DNA of 64,000 nt from an uncultured Bacteroidota bacterium (GCA_902514625.1 CABXRK010000001.1:1-64000), one strand, 5' to 3'; numbered from the stretch's first letter, positions 1 through 11,025 are shown. Notes: generated by a model from the sequence alone, not told the origin. A program made the numbers and translations.

Positions 1-29
1 AAAACAAAAAAGGTTTGTAAATTTGCATC

Positions 30-998
30 ATGTTAGATTTATTAATAATTGGTGCTGGCCCTATAGGATTAGCTTGTGGTATAGAAGCAAAAAAAAAGAA
101 CTTAAAATATCTAATTGTAGATAAAGGGGTTCTTGTTAATTCATTATACAATTACCCACAAAATATGACTTTTTTTTCGACTTCAGATAGACTAGAAATA
201 GGAGACGTCCCATTTATATCAAATAATATAAAACCAACAAAAACAGAAGCCTTAGAGTATTATAGAAGAGTTTCAAAATCATGGAGTTTAAAAATCAAAC
301 TTTATGAAGAAATATTAAACTTTAAAAAAACAAAGAATTACTTCAAAGTTATTTCATCAAAAAAACAATACAAAACACAGAATATAGTCGTTGCTACAGG
401 TTTTTATGATCTGCCATTTTTGTTAAATATCCCAGGAGAAGAACTTTCTAAAGTAACTCATTACTATAAAGATCCTCATCCATATTTTGGAATGAATATT
501 GCGATAATTGGAGCTGCAAATTCAGCAGTTGATGTTGCGCTTGAAACTTATAGAAAAGGCGCTAAAAATGTAAGTTTAATTATTAGAGAGAAAAAACTTT
601 CAAAAAAAGTTAAATACTGGTCGAAACCTGATATAGAGAATAGAATCAAAGAAGGAGCGATAAAAAGTTATTTCGGATCAATTGTTACTAGAATTTTAAA
701 GGATAAAATCTATATTAAAACACCAAAATCTCAAATATCAATAAAAAATGACTTTGTAATTGCAATGACAGGATATCAACCAAACTTTTCTTTAATAAAT
801 AAGCTTGGAGTTAATTTGAAAAACGATGAATTTAAAACACCCGTTTACAATCCGAAAACTATGATGTCAAATAAAGAAAACGTATATTTAGCAGGTGTTG
901 TATGCGGAGGATTAAAAACTAACAAATGGTTTATTGAAAATTCACGAATTCATGCTGAAATAATTATTAACGATATCTTTAAAAAAAAATCAATTTAA
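30..998 (+). CDS. YpdA-family FAD/NAD(P)-dependent oxidoreductase (putative bacillithiol disulfide reductase)
   Basis: N-terminal LLIIGAGPIGLACGIEAKK dinucleotide-binding motif, YNYPQNMTFFSTSDRLEIGDVPF typical of YpdA, second GxGxxx-like motif IAIIGAANSAVDVAL. Confidence 0.85.
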   Translation: MLDLLIIGAGPIGLACGIEAKKKNLKYLIVDKGVLVNSLYNYPQNMTFFSTSDRLEIGDVPFISNNIKPTKTEALEYYRRVSKSWSLKIKLYEEILNFKKTKNYFKVISSKKQYKTQNIVVATGFYDLPFLLNIPGEELSKVTHYYKDPHPYFGMNIAIIGAANSAVDVALETYRKGAKNVSLIIREKKLSKKVKYWSKPDIENRIKEGAIKSYFGSIVTRILKDKIYIKTPKSQISIKNDFVIAMTGYQPNFSLINKLGVNLKNDEFKTPVYNPKTMMSNKENVYLAGVVCGGLKTNKWFIENSRIHAEIIINDIFKKKSI

Positions 999-1013
999 GT
1001 TAAAAAATTATTA

Positions 1014-2150
1014 ATGCATATTTTAATAGCCCCAGACTCATTTAAAGAAAATTTAACCGCTTATCAGGTTTGTAATTCAATAGAAAAAGGAATTAATAAA
1101 GTTTTTCCTAAGGCAAATATTGAAAAAATCCCGATGTCAGATGGAGGAGAAGGAGCTATTAGACTCTTCGAGATAAATAAATTGGGTAAAATAATACATT
1201 GCCCCAGTTTAGATCCAATTTTAAGGCCAATTGATTCCAGTTATATGATTTTTAATGACAACCTTACTGCATGGATTGAATTGTCAAAAGCTTCAGGATT
1301 GGACTTACTTCAAAATTCTGAAAAAAATCCCTTAATAACATCAACCTATGGAACAGGATTATTAATAAAAGATGCGATAAATAGAGGCTGTAATAAAATA
1401 ATTCTTGGAATTGGAGGAAGTGCAACAAATGATGGCGGCTCTGGAATTCTTTCAGCTTTAGGATTTAAATTAAAAAACAAAAACAATGTTATTTTACCCC
1501 ATGGTGGAGGTGGGTTAAAAGCCCTAAACAAAATTGAAATTCCAAAAAAAAATAATTTTAAAAACATATCATTCAAAATAGCTTGTGATGTAAATAATGT
1601 TTTGCTTGGCACAAATGGAGCAACTGCAATTTTTTCTGAACAAAAGGGTGCTTCGGAGAAAGATAAAATATTACTTGAAAAAAACATGGAAACATATGCC
1701 TCAGTAATAGAAAAAACATTTTCAAAAAATATAAAAAAAATAATAGGTGGAGGAGCTGCTGGAGGAACTGCTGCAGGTATGGTTGGTGCTCTAAATGCAA
1801 AAATTACAAATGGATTTTCAATTATATCAGAAATAATAAATCTAGAAAAAAAAATAAAAAAAACAGATTTAATAATTACTGGAGAAGGCAAACTAGATTT
1901 TCAAAGTCTTGAAGGGAAAGTTCCTCTAGGAATAGCTCAATTTGGGAAAAAATATAATATCCCCGTAATCTGTATTGCAGGATCAATTGAGTCCCCATTA
2001 AAAAACTTCTATAAATTGGGGTTTTATGGAATATTTTCTATCCAAGATAAACCAATGTCTGTTTCTAATTCATTTAAAAAATCTAAATATTTAATCGAAA
2101 ATTGCGTAATTAGAATACTTAGTTTTTATAAAAAAATATTAAAAATATGA
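1014..2150 (+). CDS. glycerate kinase (GlxK/GarK family)
   Basis: MHILIAPDSFKENLTAYQV, PMSDGGEGA, GIGGSATNDGGSGIL motifs. Confidence 0.93.
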   Translation: MHILIAPDSFKENLTAYQVCNSIEKGINKVFPKANIEKIPMSDGGEGAIRLFEINKLGKIIHCPSLDPILRPIDSSYMIFNDNLTAWIELSKASGLDLLQNSEKNPLITSTYGTGLLIKDAINRGCNKIILGIGGSATNDGGSGILSALGFKLKNKNNVILPHGGGGLKALNKIEIPKKNNFKNISFKIACDVNNVLLGTNGATAIFSEQKGASEKDKILLEKNMETYASVIEKTFSKNIKKIIGGGAAGGTAAGMVGALNAKITNGFSIISEIINLEKKIKKTDLIITGEGKLDFQSLEGKVPLGIAQFGKKYNIPVICIAGSIESPLKNFYKLGFYGIFSIQDKPMSVSNSFKKSKYLIENCVIRILSFYKKILKI

Positions 2151-3469
2151 TTTATGGAATTTTAATCACAGCACTCTGTGTTTGCTGGATTATTTTTGGG
2201 ACAAGTTATCTTAAAATTCATCCCTTTTTAATACTCCTTTCCGCTAGCATTTTTTTAGCAATTGGGATTGAAATTCCAATAAATGAAATTAGCAGTCTTA
2301 TAGGAAAAGGATTTGGAAAAACCTTCGAAAGCATTGGTTTAATTATTATATATGGGACAATTATTGGAGTTGTTTTAGAACATTCTAATGCAACACATAC
2401 TATTGCAGATAAAATATTAAAATTATTACATAATTTACCAGCTCCATTCATTGTTAGCTTTATCGGCTATATTGTTTCAATTCCTGTTTTTTGTGACTCC
2501 GCTTTTGTTATACTTAACTCTTTAAATAAATCTATTTCACACAAAACAAAAACTCCCTTAATTGGATTAACTATAGCGCTTTCAACAGGATTATTTGCTC
2601 CTCATGTTCTCGTTCCTCCCACTCCAGGGCCACTTGCTGCTGCAGCAAACCTAGAACTCGAAAATATTTTTTTACTTATAATTTTTGGTGGATTAATAGC
2701 TTTTATTTTAATCTTGATAGGTGCATTTTATTCTTATCATTTATCTAAAAAAAAAATTTATTCCTATCAACAAAATTTTCAAATTGATGATTCTGAGATT
2801 AAATCATTACCTTCTTTTTCAAAATCAATCTCTCCAATACTGATCCCCATAATCTTAATGGCTCTCGGGACCTTGTTTAATTTTAATAATTCTATATTCT
2901 CTTCAATATTTGATTTTATTACCCTTCCTGTTAATTCTCTATTGATTGGAATGCTTTTATCATTCAAATTAATTTCAAAAGAAAAATTCAAAAGCCTATA
3001 TAAAATTGTGGAAAAAGGCATTATTAATGCGGCTCCTATATTAATTATTACTGGGATGGGTGGCACTATTGGAATAATATTACAAGAACTTCCGATTTCT
3101 ACTTATATAGAAGAAATTGAAATTGATCCAAAGTTTGGAATAATTTTACCATTTATAATAGCTGCAATATTAAAATCAGCTCAAGGATCTTCTACTGTCG
3201 CTATTATTACAACATCATCAATTATATTTCCTTTTCTTCCATTACTTCAAATAGATAGTGAAATGGGAAAAGTTTGGGCTATTATTTCATTAGGAGTTGG
3301 ATCAATGACGGTTTCACATGCTAACGATTCATATTTTTGGATAGTTTCTCAAATTGGCGGAATTGATGTAAAAACCGCATATAAAACCCATACTTTTGCC
3401 ACTTTTATTCAAGGACTAAGTGGATTAATTATAACATTAATTGGTTTTACCCTATGGAAAATGATGTAA
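2147..3469 (+). CDS. GntP family permease (gluconate/glycerate-type)
   Basis: Multi-TM; LVPPTPGPLAAAANL, KSAQGSSTVAIITTSSI, SHANDSYFWIVSQ motifs of GntP family; overlaps the kinase start. Confidence 0.9.
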   Translation: MIYGILITALCVCWIIFGTSYLKIHPFLILLSASIFLAIGIEIPINEISSLIGKGFGKTFESIGLIIIYGTIIGVVLEHSNATHTIADKILKLLHNLPAPFIVSFIGYIVSIPVFCDSAFVILNSLNKSISHKTKTPLIGLTIALSTGLFAPHVLVPPTPGPLAAAANLELENIFLLIIFGGLIAFILILIGAFYSYHLSKKKIYSYQQNFQIDDSEIKSLPSFSKSISPILIPIILMALGTLFNFNNSIFSSIFDFITLPVNSLLIGMLLSFKLISKEKFKSLYKIVEKGIINAAPILIITGMGGTIGIILQELPISTYIEEIEIDPKFGIILPFIIAAILKSAQGSSTVAIITTSSIIFPFLPLLQIDSEMGKVWAIISLGVGSMTVSHANDSYFWIVSQIGGIDVKTAYKTHTFATFIQGLSGLIITLIGFTLWKMM

Positions 3470-3470
3470 A

Positions 3471-4622
3471 ATGAAAAATAAATTAAAAAAAAACATTATT
3501 AATAAAGCTGAAATTTCATGGTTTGCCCCTTTATGTAATGGTGACGATCAATTTTTAGGAACCCATGACCCTAGATATAAAAGTAATTGGAAAAACACCT
3601 CTAGGATAGTTAAAACAGTTGACAAATTAGGATTCAACAACATTCTATGTCCATCATCATTCCAAGTTGGGCAGGATACTATGACATTTGCATCAGCTAT
3701 TGCCCCATTTTTAAAAAACATCAATCTATTAACTGCAATTAGATCTGGCGAAATTCATCCTCCCATGTTAGCTAGAGCAATCTCAACACTTGATCATATT
3801 TTAAAAGGCAAATTAACTCTCAATATTATTTCATCTAATTTACCTGGAGAATTATTGGAATCTAAAAAAAGATATCAACGTTCAAAAGAAGTGATTGAAA
3901 TCCTTAAACAATGTTGGAATAATGAATTTATTGATTTTGAAGGTGAATATTATAAGATCCATTTACCCACTGAGCCTGTAAAGCCATATCAGCAAAATGG
4001 AGGCCCTTTGTTATATTTTGGAGGTTATTCTTCATCAGGCATGAATTTATGTGCAGAACACTGTGATGTTTATTTAATGTGGCCTGATACCGAAAATAAC
4101 ATTAAAAATTTAATAAATCAAATGAAAATTAAAGCTAAAGCACATAATAGAGAAATAAACTTTGGTTTAAGAATTCACGTTATTGTAAGAGAAACAGAAA
4201 ATGAAGCCAAAGCTTATGCCAAAAAAATAATTTCAAAGCTAAATATTTTAAAAGGGGAAAAAATCAGAAATCGCGCTCTTGACTCCAAATCTTTAGGGGT
4301 AAATCGACAATCCCTTCTCCGAGAAAAATCAGATAAAGAGTTTTTTGCTGAAGATAATCTATGGACAGGAATTGGAATAGGGCGATCGGGATGTGGAGCC
4401 GCATTAGTTGGAAATCCAGACCAAATAGTGACAAAAATTAAAAAATACATGAAAATGGGAATTAAAGCATTTATTTTTTCAGGCTATCCTCATGAAAATG
4501 AAGCAAATTTATTTGCTAAGTATATTTTGCCTAAAATCAAAACAATTTCTTTGCCAAAATTGTATAATAAAATTCCAATAAAAACACCATTGACCCCCTT
4601 AGGCAAGGGTAAAAGAAAATAA
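3471..4622 (+). CDS. LLM-class flavin-dependent monooxygenase, SsuD-like
   Basis: Alkanesulfonate-monooxygenase-like pattern (LGFNNILCPSSF...QDTMTFASAIAP...LLTAIRSGEIHPPMLARAISTLDHILKGKLTLNIIS). Confidence 0.85.
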   Translation: MKNKLKKNIINKAEISWFAPLCNGDDQFLGTHDPRYKSNWKNTSRIVKTVDKLGFNNILCPSSFQVGQDTMTFASAIAPFLKNINLLTAIRSGEIHPPMLARAISTLDHILKGKLTLNIISSNLPGELLESKKRYQRSKEVIEILKQCWNNEFIDFEGEYYKIHLPTEPVKPYQQNGGPLLYFGGYSSSGMNLCAEHCDVYLMWPDTENNIKNLINQMKIKAKAHNREINFGLRIHVIVRETENEAKAYAKKIISKLNILKGEKIRNRALDSKSLGVNRQSLLREKSDKEFFAEDNLWTGIGIGRSGCGAALVGNPDQIVTKIKKYMKMGIKAFIFSGYPHENEANLFAKYILPKIKTISLPKLYNKIPIKTPLTPLGKGKRK

Positions 4623-4631
4623 CTTTATTAG

Positions 4632-6170
4632 ATGATTGATCTTATAATAGTTTTAATATATTTTTTTATAGTCTTTATAACTGCTTTCTCTGGGAGAATA
4701 AAAAACATTTCAAGTGAGCAATATTTTCTTAATTCTAGAAGTTTGAAATGGCATTCCATTGCTATCTCAACAATAGCTACGAACATACAAGGGTATCAGT
4801 TCCTAGGAATGATGGGATCTGCTTATTTATTTGGCATAGCCCAAGCAAGTCTAGAAATTAATGCAATTCAAGGATTATTAATTGCCGCTTTTGTTTTTGT
4901 CCCTCTTTTTTTAAAAGAAAAAATAATTACAATATCTCAATTCATTAAAATAAAGCTTGGGAAGACGCTAGCATTCACATACTCTATTACCTATTTAGTC
5001 TTTTATTCAACAATAACAATTGGAGCGGCATTATTTTGGGGAGCATATGCTGCTGATTCTGTTTTTAATAATGAATTGAGTTTTTTAAGTGAAAATAGAA
5101 TAACACGAATAGCAATTTTAATTTTTTTTCTAGGTGTCTTCTCGGCATTATACACTTATTTTGGCGGATTGTCTGCAGTTGTAAAAACAGATATAATTCA
5201 ATTTTGTTTTTTAACAATTGGGGGAATTGCCATTTTAGCCACGACCTTATATCATCTTGGAGGCTGGAGTAAATTGTATGAATTATCCCCTGATAAAATG
5301 CATTTATATCTTCCTTCAGATCATGAATTTTTACCCTGGACTCATGTTTTAGGCCTCTTTTTTTTAAACATAAACTATTGGTGTGGTAACCAAATTGTAA
5401 TGCAAAGATCTATAGCTGCAAAAAATTTAGGACATGCCCAAACCGGATTAATGGTAGGAGGCCTATTAAAATATTTAATGGCTTTAATTATAATCATTCC
5501 TGGAGTTGCCCTTTACAATATAAACCCTAACCTTATTTCAGAACCAGATATTGCATATCCCTACATAATTAAAACTTTCATACCTATAGGTTTTAAAGGA
5601 ATTATTCTTTGTGGACTTTTTGCATCCCTTATGAGTACAGTTGACTCTACATTTAATTCTATTGCAACTTTATGGTCCATTGATATTTATAGTGTTCTGA
5701 TAAACAAAAAAGCTACTTCTAAAGAAAAAGTCGACGCCGGCAAAGCCTCTATAATTGTTAGCCTCTTTAGTGGATTAATAATGGGATTTGTTTTTTTATT
5801 AATGAAATTTGAAAATCCAGAATTAGCTTTTACTCACAGCCTTAATGAATTACGATATATAATATTTAGTGGATTAATTTTATTAGTTTGTTTAACTGTC
5901 TTGTTAATTAATCCTAAATCAAAATTTATTTTATTTTGTTTTATCTTAACTATTTTAACCAATATTTTTATTAAAATATTTTTTTCTGACATTAATTACT
6001 TTTTAAGAACTTTTATGTCTGTTGGGGCGTGGATAATTGTAATACTAATTATTAATAGAAAAAAATTGACTCTATTTAATAAAATGTTCAAATCTTATTC
6101 GATAAAACATCGAAATTTTGGATTTCTTTTATTACTAAGCTTAATTTTAATAAATTATTTTTTTAAATGA
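4632..6170 (+). CDS. sodium:solute symporter (SSS family)
   Basis: Multi-TM protein with YFLNSRSLKWHSIAISTIATNIQ, YTYFGGLSAVVKTDIIQF, GLFASLMSTVDSTFNSIATLWSIDIY. Confidence 0.9.
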   Translation: MIDLIIVLIYFFIVFITAFSGRIKNISSEQYFLNSRSLKWHSIAISTIATNIQGYQFLGMMGSAYLFGIAQASLEINAIQGLLIAAFVFVPLFLKEKIITISQFIKIKLGKTLAFTYSITYLVFYSTITIGAALFWGAYAADSVFNNELSFLSENRITRIAILIFFLGVFSALYTYFGGLSAVVKTDIIQFCFLTIGGIAILATTLYHLGGWSKLYELSPDKMHLYLPSDHEFLPWTHVLGLFFLNINYWCGNQIVMQRSIAAKNLGHAQTGLMVGGLLKYLMALIIIIPGVALYNINPNLISEPDIAYPYIIKTFIPIGFKGIILCGLFASLMSTVDSTFNSIATLWSIDIYSVLINKKATSKEKVDAGKASIIVSLFSGLIMGFVFLLMKFENPELAFTHSLNELRYIIFSGLILLVCLTVLLINPKSKFILFCFILTILTNIFIKIFFSDINYFLRTFMSVGAWIIVILIINRKKLTLFNKMFKSYSIKHRNFGFLLLLSLILINYFFK

Positions 6171-6901
6171 TCGATTTAATTATTGTTATTCCTTGTTATA
6201 ATGAATATAATAGACTGCTTTATGAAAAATATATTTCTTTTCTAAAAAGCTCTAAAGATATTTATATAATTTTTGTTGATGATGGATCAATTGATAATAC
6301 TATAGAACAGCTTGAAAAAATTAAACTTTTTTCCCCAAAAAAAGTAAAAATTTTATCAAATAATACTAATAAAGGAAAAGCTCATGCTGTACAAATGGGA
6401 ATGCTATATGCATCAAAAAAATTAAAGTCTAATAAAATTGGATATTTAGATGCAGATCTTTCAACTCCGTTTAAAGAAATAATTAGATTATCTTCTTTAG
6501 TTTCAAAAAATATAAAATTTGTCTTTGGTTCAAGAATATTAAAACTAGATAACGAAATCATAAGAAAAAAATATAGATTTATTATTGGAAGAATTATTGC
6601 AACAATAATTTCAAAAATGTTAAAAATTTCAGTATATGACACTCAATGTGGCTGTAAAGTGATGAACTATAATTTAATACCTGATCTTTTTGAAGAAAAA
6701 TTTATTTCAAAATGGCTCTTTGATGTTGAATTATTTTTTAGGTTAAAAAGAAAGTTTGGAGAAAATAATATTAGAGAAAATTGTTTAGAAGTAGCTTTAA
6801 AAAAATGGATTGATACAAATGATTCTAGAGTAAACTTTTCCTATTTTTTTAAAATATGGATTGATTTATATAAAATAAATTATTTATATAACTATAAATG
6901 A
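6167..6901 (+). CDS. glycosyltransferase family 2 (dolichyl-phosphate glucose/mannose synthase-like)
   Basis: IDLIIVIPCYNEYNRL, DDGSIDNT, GYLDADLSTP, TQCGCKVM. Confidence 0.9.
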   Translation: MIDLIIVIPCYNEYNRLLYEKYISFLKSSKDIYIIFVDDGSIDNTIEQLEKIKLFSPKKVKILSNNTNKGKAHAVQMGMLYASKKLKSNKIGYLDADLSTPFKEIIRLSSLVSKNIKFVFGSRILKLDNEIIRKKYRFIIGRIIATIISKMLKISVYDTQCGCKVMNYNLIPDLFEEKFISKWLFDVELFFRLKRKFGENNIRENCLEVALKKWIDTNDSRVNFSYFFKIWIDLYKINYLYNYK

Positions 6902-8301
6902 AAATTAATTTTTACTATAATAAAATATCCGGTAATATATATCTACTCTTAATTTTTTTATTAATTGGAATTAGATGTTTTTTTAATGCAGCAGTACCTC
7001 TTTTAGATAAAACTGAAGCTAGATATGGGGAAATTGCAAGGATTATGTCAGAAACTAAAAATTGGCTAATTCCACACATAGATTATGGAGTTCCCTTTTG
7101 GGCTAAACCCCCTTTATCATCATGGATGACAGCTTTTAGCATAAATGTCTTTGGAAATAGTGAATTTTTTGTTCGATTACCATATCTCCTAGTTTCTATT
7201 GTAATGATATTTTTAACTTGTAGATATTCTTCCTTGAATAAATCTGAAAAACTTGTTCCTGCAATTATTCTATTAACTATCCCTGAATTTTTTTTACATG
7301 TTGGCGTTGTTTCAACTGATTTATTTCTATCTTTTAGTGTAGCCATAGTATTCTTTTCTTTTTGGGAATATATCTTAAGCTCAAACAATAAATGGATTTT
7401 TATTTTTTTTATAGGGCTAAGCTTGGGGCTATTATCTAAAGGGCCTATTGCAATAATTCTTTCTTTGCCTCCAATTATTTTTTGGAGTATTAGATTTTCT
7501 ATTCCGTTAAATAAAATACTAACTAAGTATTTACTTTTAGGTATTTTACTTTTTTCATTAATAACAATTCCCTGGTATTATCTAGCTGAAAAGTTCTCTC
7601 CTGGATTTATCGATTATTTTATAGTTGGAGAACATTTTAATAGATTCTTTGATAGTAATTGGTCAGGAGATAAATATGGCTTCCCCAAATCACAACCTAT
7701 AGGGATAATTTGGGGGTTTTTAATACTTTTTACAATCCCATGGATTATATTTTTAATCACAAAACTTTTTAAAAACATAAATTCAATATGGAATAATAAA
7801 TGGAGATTGTATTTAATCTTTTGGCTTCTTTGGACCCCAATTTTTTTCACGCTATCCAGTAGCCTAATTCATCCTTATATTTTGCCAATTATGATACCTT
7901 TTTCTCTTTTGGTTTCTGAATGGTGGAATGAAATGAAAAACAAAAAAACATACCTTTTTATAAGTTTAATTATTCCTGTTTTATTGCTTCTAATTTATCC
8001 CCTAGATTGGTCAAAAAAAATTCTTCATAATAATACTGATAAATATTTAATCCAAAACATTGATCATAATGAATCAATCTTTTCATTAAATAAGAAAAGC
8101 TATTCGAGTCAATATTATAGTAATGGAAAAATAAAAGTTCTTAATACGAGAGAATTAGATTCAATAATATCTAATAAATTGATTTTTTCAATTATCATTA
8201 ATAATGATGATTATGAAAAATATCCTAATAAAGAAAAATTGACTTTATTGAAAACCAATGATAAAAAAGGGATATATAATGGATCTGGTCCAATGTATTA
8301 A
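6898..8301 (+). CDS. ArnT/PMT-like glycosyltransferase family 39 membrane protein
   Basis: Multi-TM with DKTEARYGEIARIMSETKNWLIP and KPPLSSWMTA typical of ArnT-like GT-C enzymes. Confidence 0.88.
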   Translation: MKINFYYNKISGNIYLLLIFLLIGIRCFFNAAVPLLDKTEARYGEIARIMSETKNWLIPHIDYGVPFWAKPPLSSWMTAFSINVFGNSEFFVRLPYLLVSIVMIFLTCRYSSLNKSEKLVPAIILLTIPEFFLHVGVVSTDLFLSFSVAIVFFSFWEYILSSNNKWIFIFFIGLSLGLLSKGPIAIILSLPPIIFWSIRFSIPLNKILTKYLLLGILLFSLITIPWYYLAEKFSPGFIDYFIVGEHFNRFFDSNWSGDKYGFPKSQPIGIIWGFLILFTIPWIIFLITKLFKNINSIWNNKWRLYLIFWLLWTPIFFTLSSSLIHPYILPIMIPFSLLVSEWWNEMKNKKTYLFISLIIPVLLLLIYPLDWSKKILHNNTDKYLIQNIDHNESIFSLNKKSYSSQYYSNGKIKVLNTRELDSIISNKLIFSIIINNDDYEKYPNKEKLTLLKTNDKKGIYNGSGPMY

Positions 8302-8304
8302 ATG

Positions 8305-10110
8305 CTAATTTAAAGAAAAGTCTGTATAATAAATCTCTAAAATTGGCTTCTTATTTTTTTCTTTATCAGATGGATTTGGTCCAATTAAAACTGTCCCCAT
8401 TGGATTCATTATAGAAGCTCTAGGAAAAAATATTATTTTGTCTGATCCATCTTTAATAGCTTTATTTAAAAAATAATTATCAATATCTGAAGTCACAACT
8501 AATCCTAAATCGGCATTTTCTAAATCTTTATTTAATAATAAATTTCTCACGTGTTCTGTAACCCTTATTTTATATCTATAGGGCTTTTGATTTTCGTCAT
8601 ATTCTAAAATACCCCCATGTATGTATCTATTTCTATTGACTAAATCAGTATTCTTTGAAGGATCAGAATAATAATCAACTAATACATTTTTGTTGCTAAT
8701 ATTATAAACAAATAATCTGTCAGATATTTCTTCATTTTTCCATTTATTAACTTCATCTTGATCAACATAAAAAACTAAATTTGCCTCATTTATCAACCAT
8801 TGTTCATTTCTAATAGAATCAAGAATATGACCTTTTTCAGGGCTATCTTGAAAAAGTTTTAGCTTCGACCTTATTCCTAGACCGCCTTTTAAAAAGATTC
8901 TAGTCCCATTATCAGAATTTATTAATTTTGAATTAGTGTTATTAAAATTATTAAATGACATCCCTAAAGTCCCAATAGAAAATGTTTTTTCATCTTTATA
9001 TATAAAATTTTCTGCAGCATTATATCTATCAAATTGATAATCTATTTTTATGCTTGCACTATTAAAATTTAAAAGCATATATAAATTATCAGAAGAATCC
9101 TCGAAAGTTATTATTATCCCCCTTAAATATTCCGAAAAATCAGATTGATTTGATAACTCAAATGATCCTTCTTTATCTAAAATTTTATTTTGAAAAAAAG
9201 ACTTGTCTAAAGGGATCCTAATTCTTGGAGTAAGTCTAGTCTCTATAACTTTTGTCTCATCTATATCTAAAGTAATTGAATCGTCTTTTTTATAATAGAA
9301 TCTTAATTCATCAAAATTTAAAGTAGTTAAATCATCATATAATTTAGCTCCTACGAATCCTTCTTTATATAAATCTTGACTTGAAAAATAACCGGCCATT
9401 GTTTCGAAATTATTATTTATATCAAAACTATTCAGATAATACGTCAACTCATTAACTTTTAATTTAAATTGAGAAAACTTATTCCCATAAATAGAGTCAA
9501 TTCGATATTCATTATTTTCTTTAGGAAATTCAACTGAGTTGTTTTCGTCTTCTAAATCATTAATTCCATCACCATCAGTATCTATATTTAAAGGATTTGT
9601 TGAGTTTTGTGTTTCAATATAATCTAAAACCCCATCTCCATCAGAATCACTTTCTCTATTCTGAGGATCAACATCAAATTCATCAGTAACCCCATCATTA
9701 TCTGAATCATCATTATTTACAAAAAAAGGTATCTCCAAAAATACATCAAGTATCTCTTCATTTTCTTGTATTATTGATACATCATCCGATTCCGAATCTT
9801 CAATTAATTGAGAATTTACTCCAAATACCGGATTATTAGAAATAGATAATTGTGAAATTATTTGGGCTGATGACCTGCCAAATAAAGAATGATGATATTC
9901 CCCCAAATGTAAATATGGAAGTTGATTAGACTGTACATCTGAGATCTCTTGATTAATAGAAAAAACTGGTGCTGTAAATTTTTTTGAAACTATTTCTTTG
10001 CTTGATAACAATTCATAACCAATTGAATTAAATTCAATATTACATGAAAAAGATGCTGTCAATAAAATTATCAGAGTAATACTCTTTAAGTTAAAAAAAA
10101 TTGAATTCAT
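8305..10110 (-). CDS. DUF4270-like surface lipoprotein with thrombospondin type-3 calcium-binding repeats
   Basis: Lipobox-like ASFSC, internal DSDNDGVTDEFDVDPQNRESDSDGDGVLDYIE...DTDGDGINDLED repeats, position next to glycogen-synthase-like gene and panC. Confidence 0.75.
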   Translation of the reverse strand: MNSIFFNLKSITLIILLTASFSCNIEFNSIGYELLSSKEIVSKKFTAPVFSINQEISDVQSNQLPYLHLGEYHHSLFGRSSAQIISQLSISNNPVFGVNSQLIEDSESDDVSIIQENEEILDVFLEIPFFVNNDDSDNDGVTDEFDVDPQNRESDSDGDGVLDYIETQNSTNPLNIDTDGDGINDLEDENNSVEFPKENNEYRIDSIYGNKFSQFKLKVNELTYYLNSFDINNNFETMAGYFSSQDLYKEGFVGAKLYDDLTTLNFDELRFYYKKDDSITLDIDETKVIETRLTPRIRIPLDKSFFQNKILDKEGSFELSNQSDFSEYLRGIIITFEDSSDNLYMLLNFNSASIKIDYQFDRYNAAENFIYKDEKTFSIGTLGMSFNNFNNTNSKLINSDNGTRIFLKGGLGIRSKLKLFQDSPEKGHILDSIRNEQWLINEANLVFYVDQDEVNKWKNEEISDRLFVYNISNKNVLVDYYSDPSKNTDLVNRNRYIHGGILEYDENQKPYRYKIRVTEHVRNLLLNKDLENADLGLVVTSDIDNYFLNKAIKDGSDKIIFFPRASIMNPMGTVLIGPNPSDKEKNKKPILEIYYTDFSLN

Positions 10111-10115
10111 GATAT

Positions 10116-10922
10116 CTATATAATATGTGAATTATAAAAATTCACGTAAGAGTTTTCTTCATTTTTTATCTCATCAAATTTTAAAATTGGCTTATTACAA
10201 AGTTCAATAATTTCATCAATTTTTTTGCCAAGATTTTCACTAGAAATAACCACCCCATCTGAATTTTTTACTGCTATCTCAATTAAACTTTCATATGTTG
10301 GAGATGATAAATTTGCTATCAAATCGGATGGGATTTCATCAAATTCTATTTTACTTTTTAATTTTTTTGACAAATTATTTTCAAAATCTTTTGGATAAAT
10401 AGAAGTAACTATTTTACTTGAATTAAAAATTGGCTCATCTCTAAAATAAGTTTTCATGTATAAAGGGAAAAGTGAAGTGAACCAGCCATGCAAATGAATA
10501 ATGTCAGGTGCCCAATTTAATTTTTTAACAGTTTCAATTACTCCCTTTGTGAAAAATATCATTCTTTCATCATTATCTTTAAAAAGTTTTCCCTTAATGT
10601 CCCTTAAAAGCCCTTTTCTTTTAAAATACTCTTCATTATCAATAAAATATACTTGCATTCTTTCCTTAGGTATAGAGGCTACCTTAATTATTAAAGGCAT
10701 ATCTTCATCATTAATAACAAGATTCATCCCAGACAGACGAATTACTTCATGCAATTGATGTCTCCTCTCATTTATAACCCCATACCTTGGCATAAATATT
10801 CTAGTCTGACCTCCAGCTTCATTAATCTGTTTTGGAATCTTAAATGAATTAATTGATTTGTCAGTTTGTGGTAAATAAGGGATAACTTCGGAAGAAATTA
10901 TTAAAACTTTTTTTTTAAACAT
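10116..10922 (-). CDS. short glycogen/starch synthase-like protein (GT5 N-terminal domain only)
   Basis: KKVLIISSEVIPYLP...INEAGGQTRIFMPRYG; APDIIHLHGWFTSLFPLYMK. Confidence 0.78.
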   Translation of the reverse strand: MFKKKVLIISSEVIPYLPQTDKSINSFKIPKQINEAGGQTRIFMPRYGVINERRHQLHEVIRLSGMNLVINDEDMPLIIKVASIPKERMQVYFIDNEEYFKRKGLLRDIKGKLFKDNDERMIFFTKGVIETVKKLNWAPDIIHLHGWFTSLFPLYMKTYFRDEPIFNSSKIVTSIYPKDFENNLSKKLKSKIEFDEIPSDLIANLSSPTYESLIEIAVKNSDGVVISSENLGKKIDEIIELCNKPILKFDEIKNEENSYVNFYNSHII

Positions 10923-11025
10923 AATAATGTTTTAACTTAAATTATAATAAATTAGGTATGCAAAATTACAAAAAATCTTTGGTTCAGTTTAAAAAACAGT
11001 AATTTAGAATCTTAATATTTTTATA

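Noticed and set aside
1346-1891. 181-aa minus-strand ORF and the nested 75-aa ORF at 1573-1800
   Set aside because: Antisense shadow of the glycerate kinase gene; low-complexity translation rich in F, I and P with no family signature.
8305-10110. TSP3 Asp-rich repeats in the lipoprotein as a novel domain architecture
   Set aside because: Such calcium-binding repeats inserted in DUF4270-type flavobacterial lipoproteins appear common; not treated as unusual.
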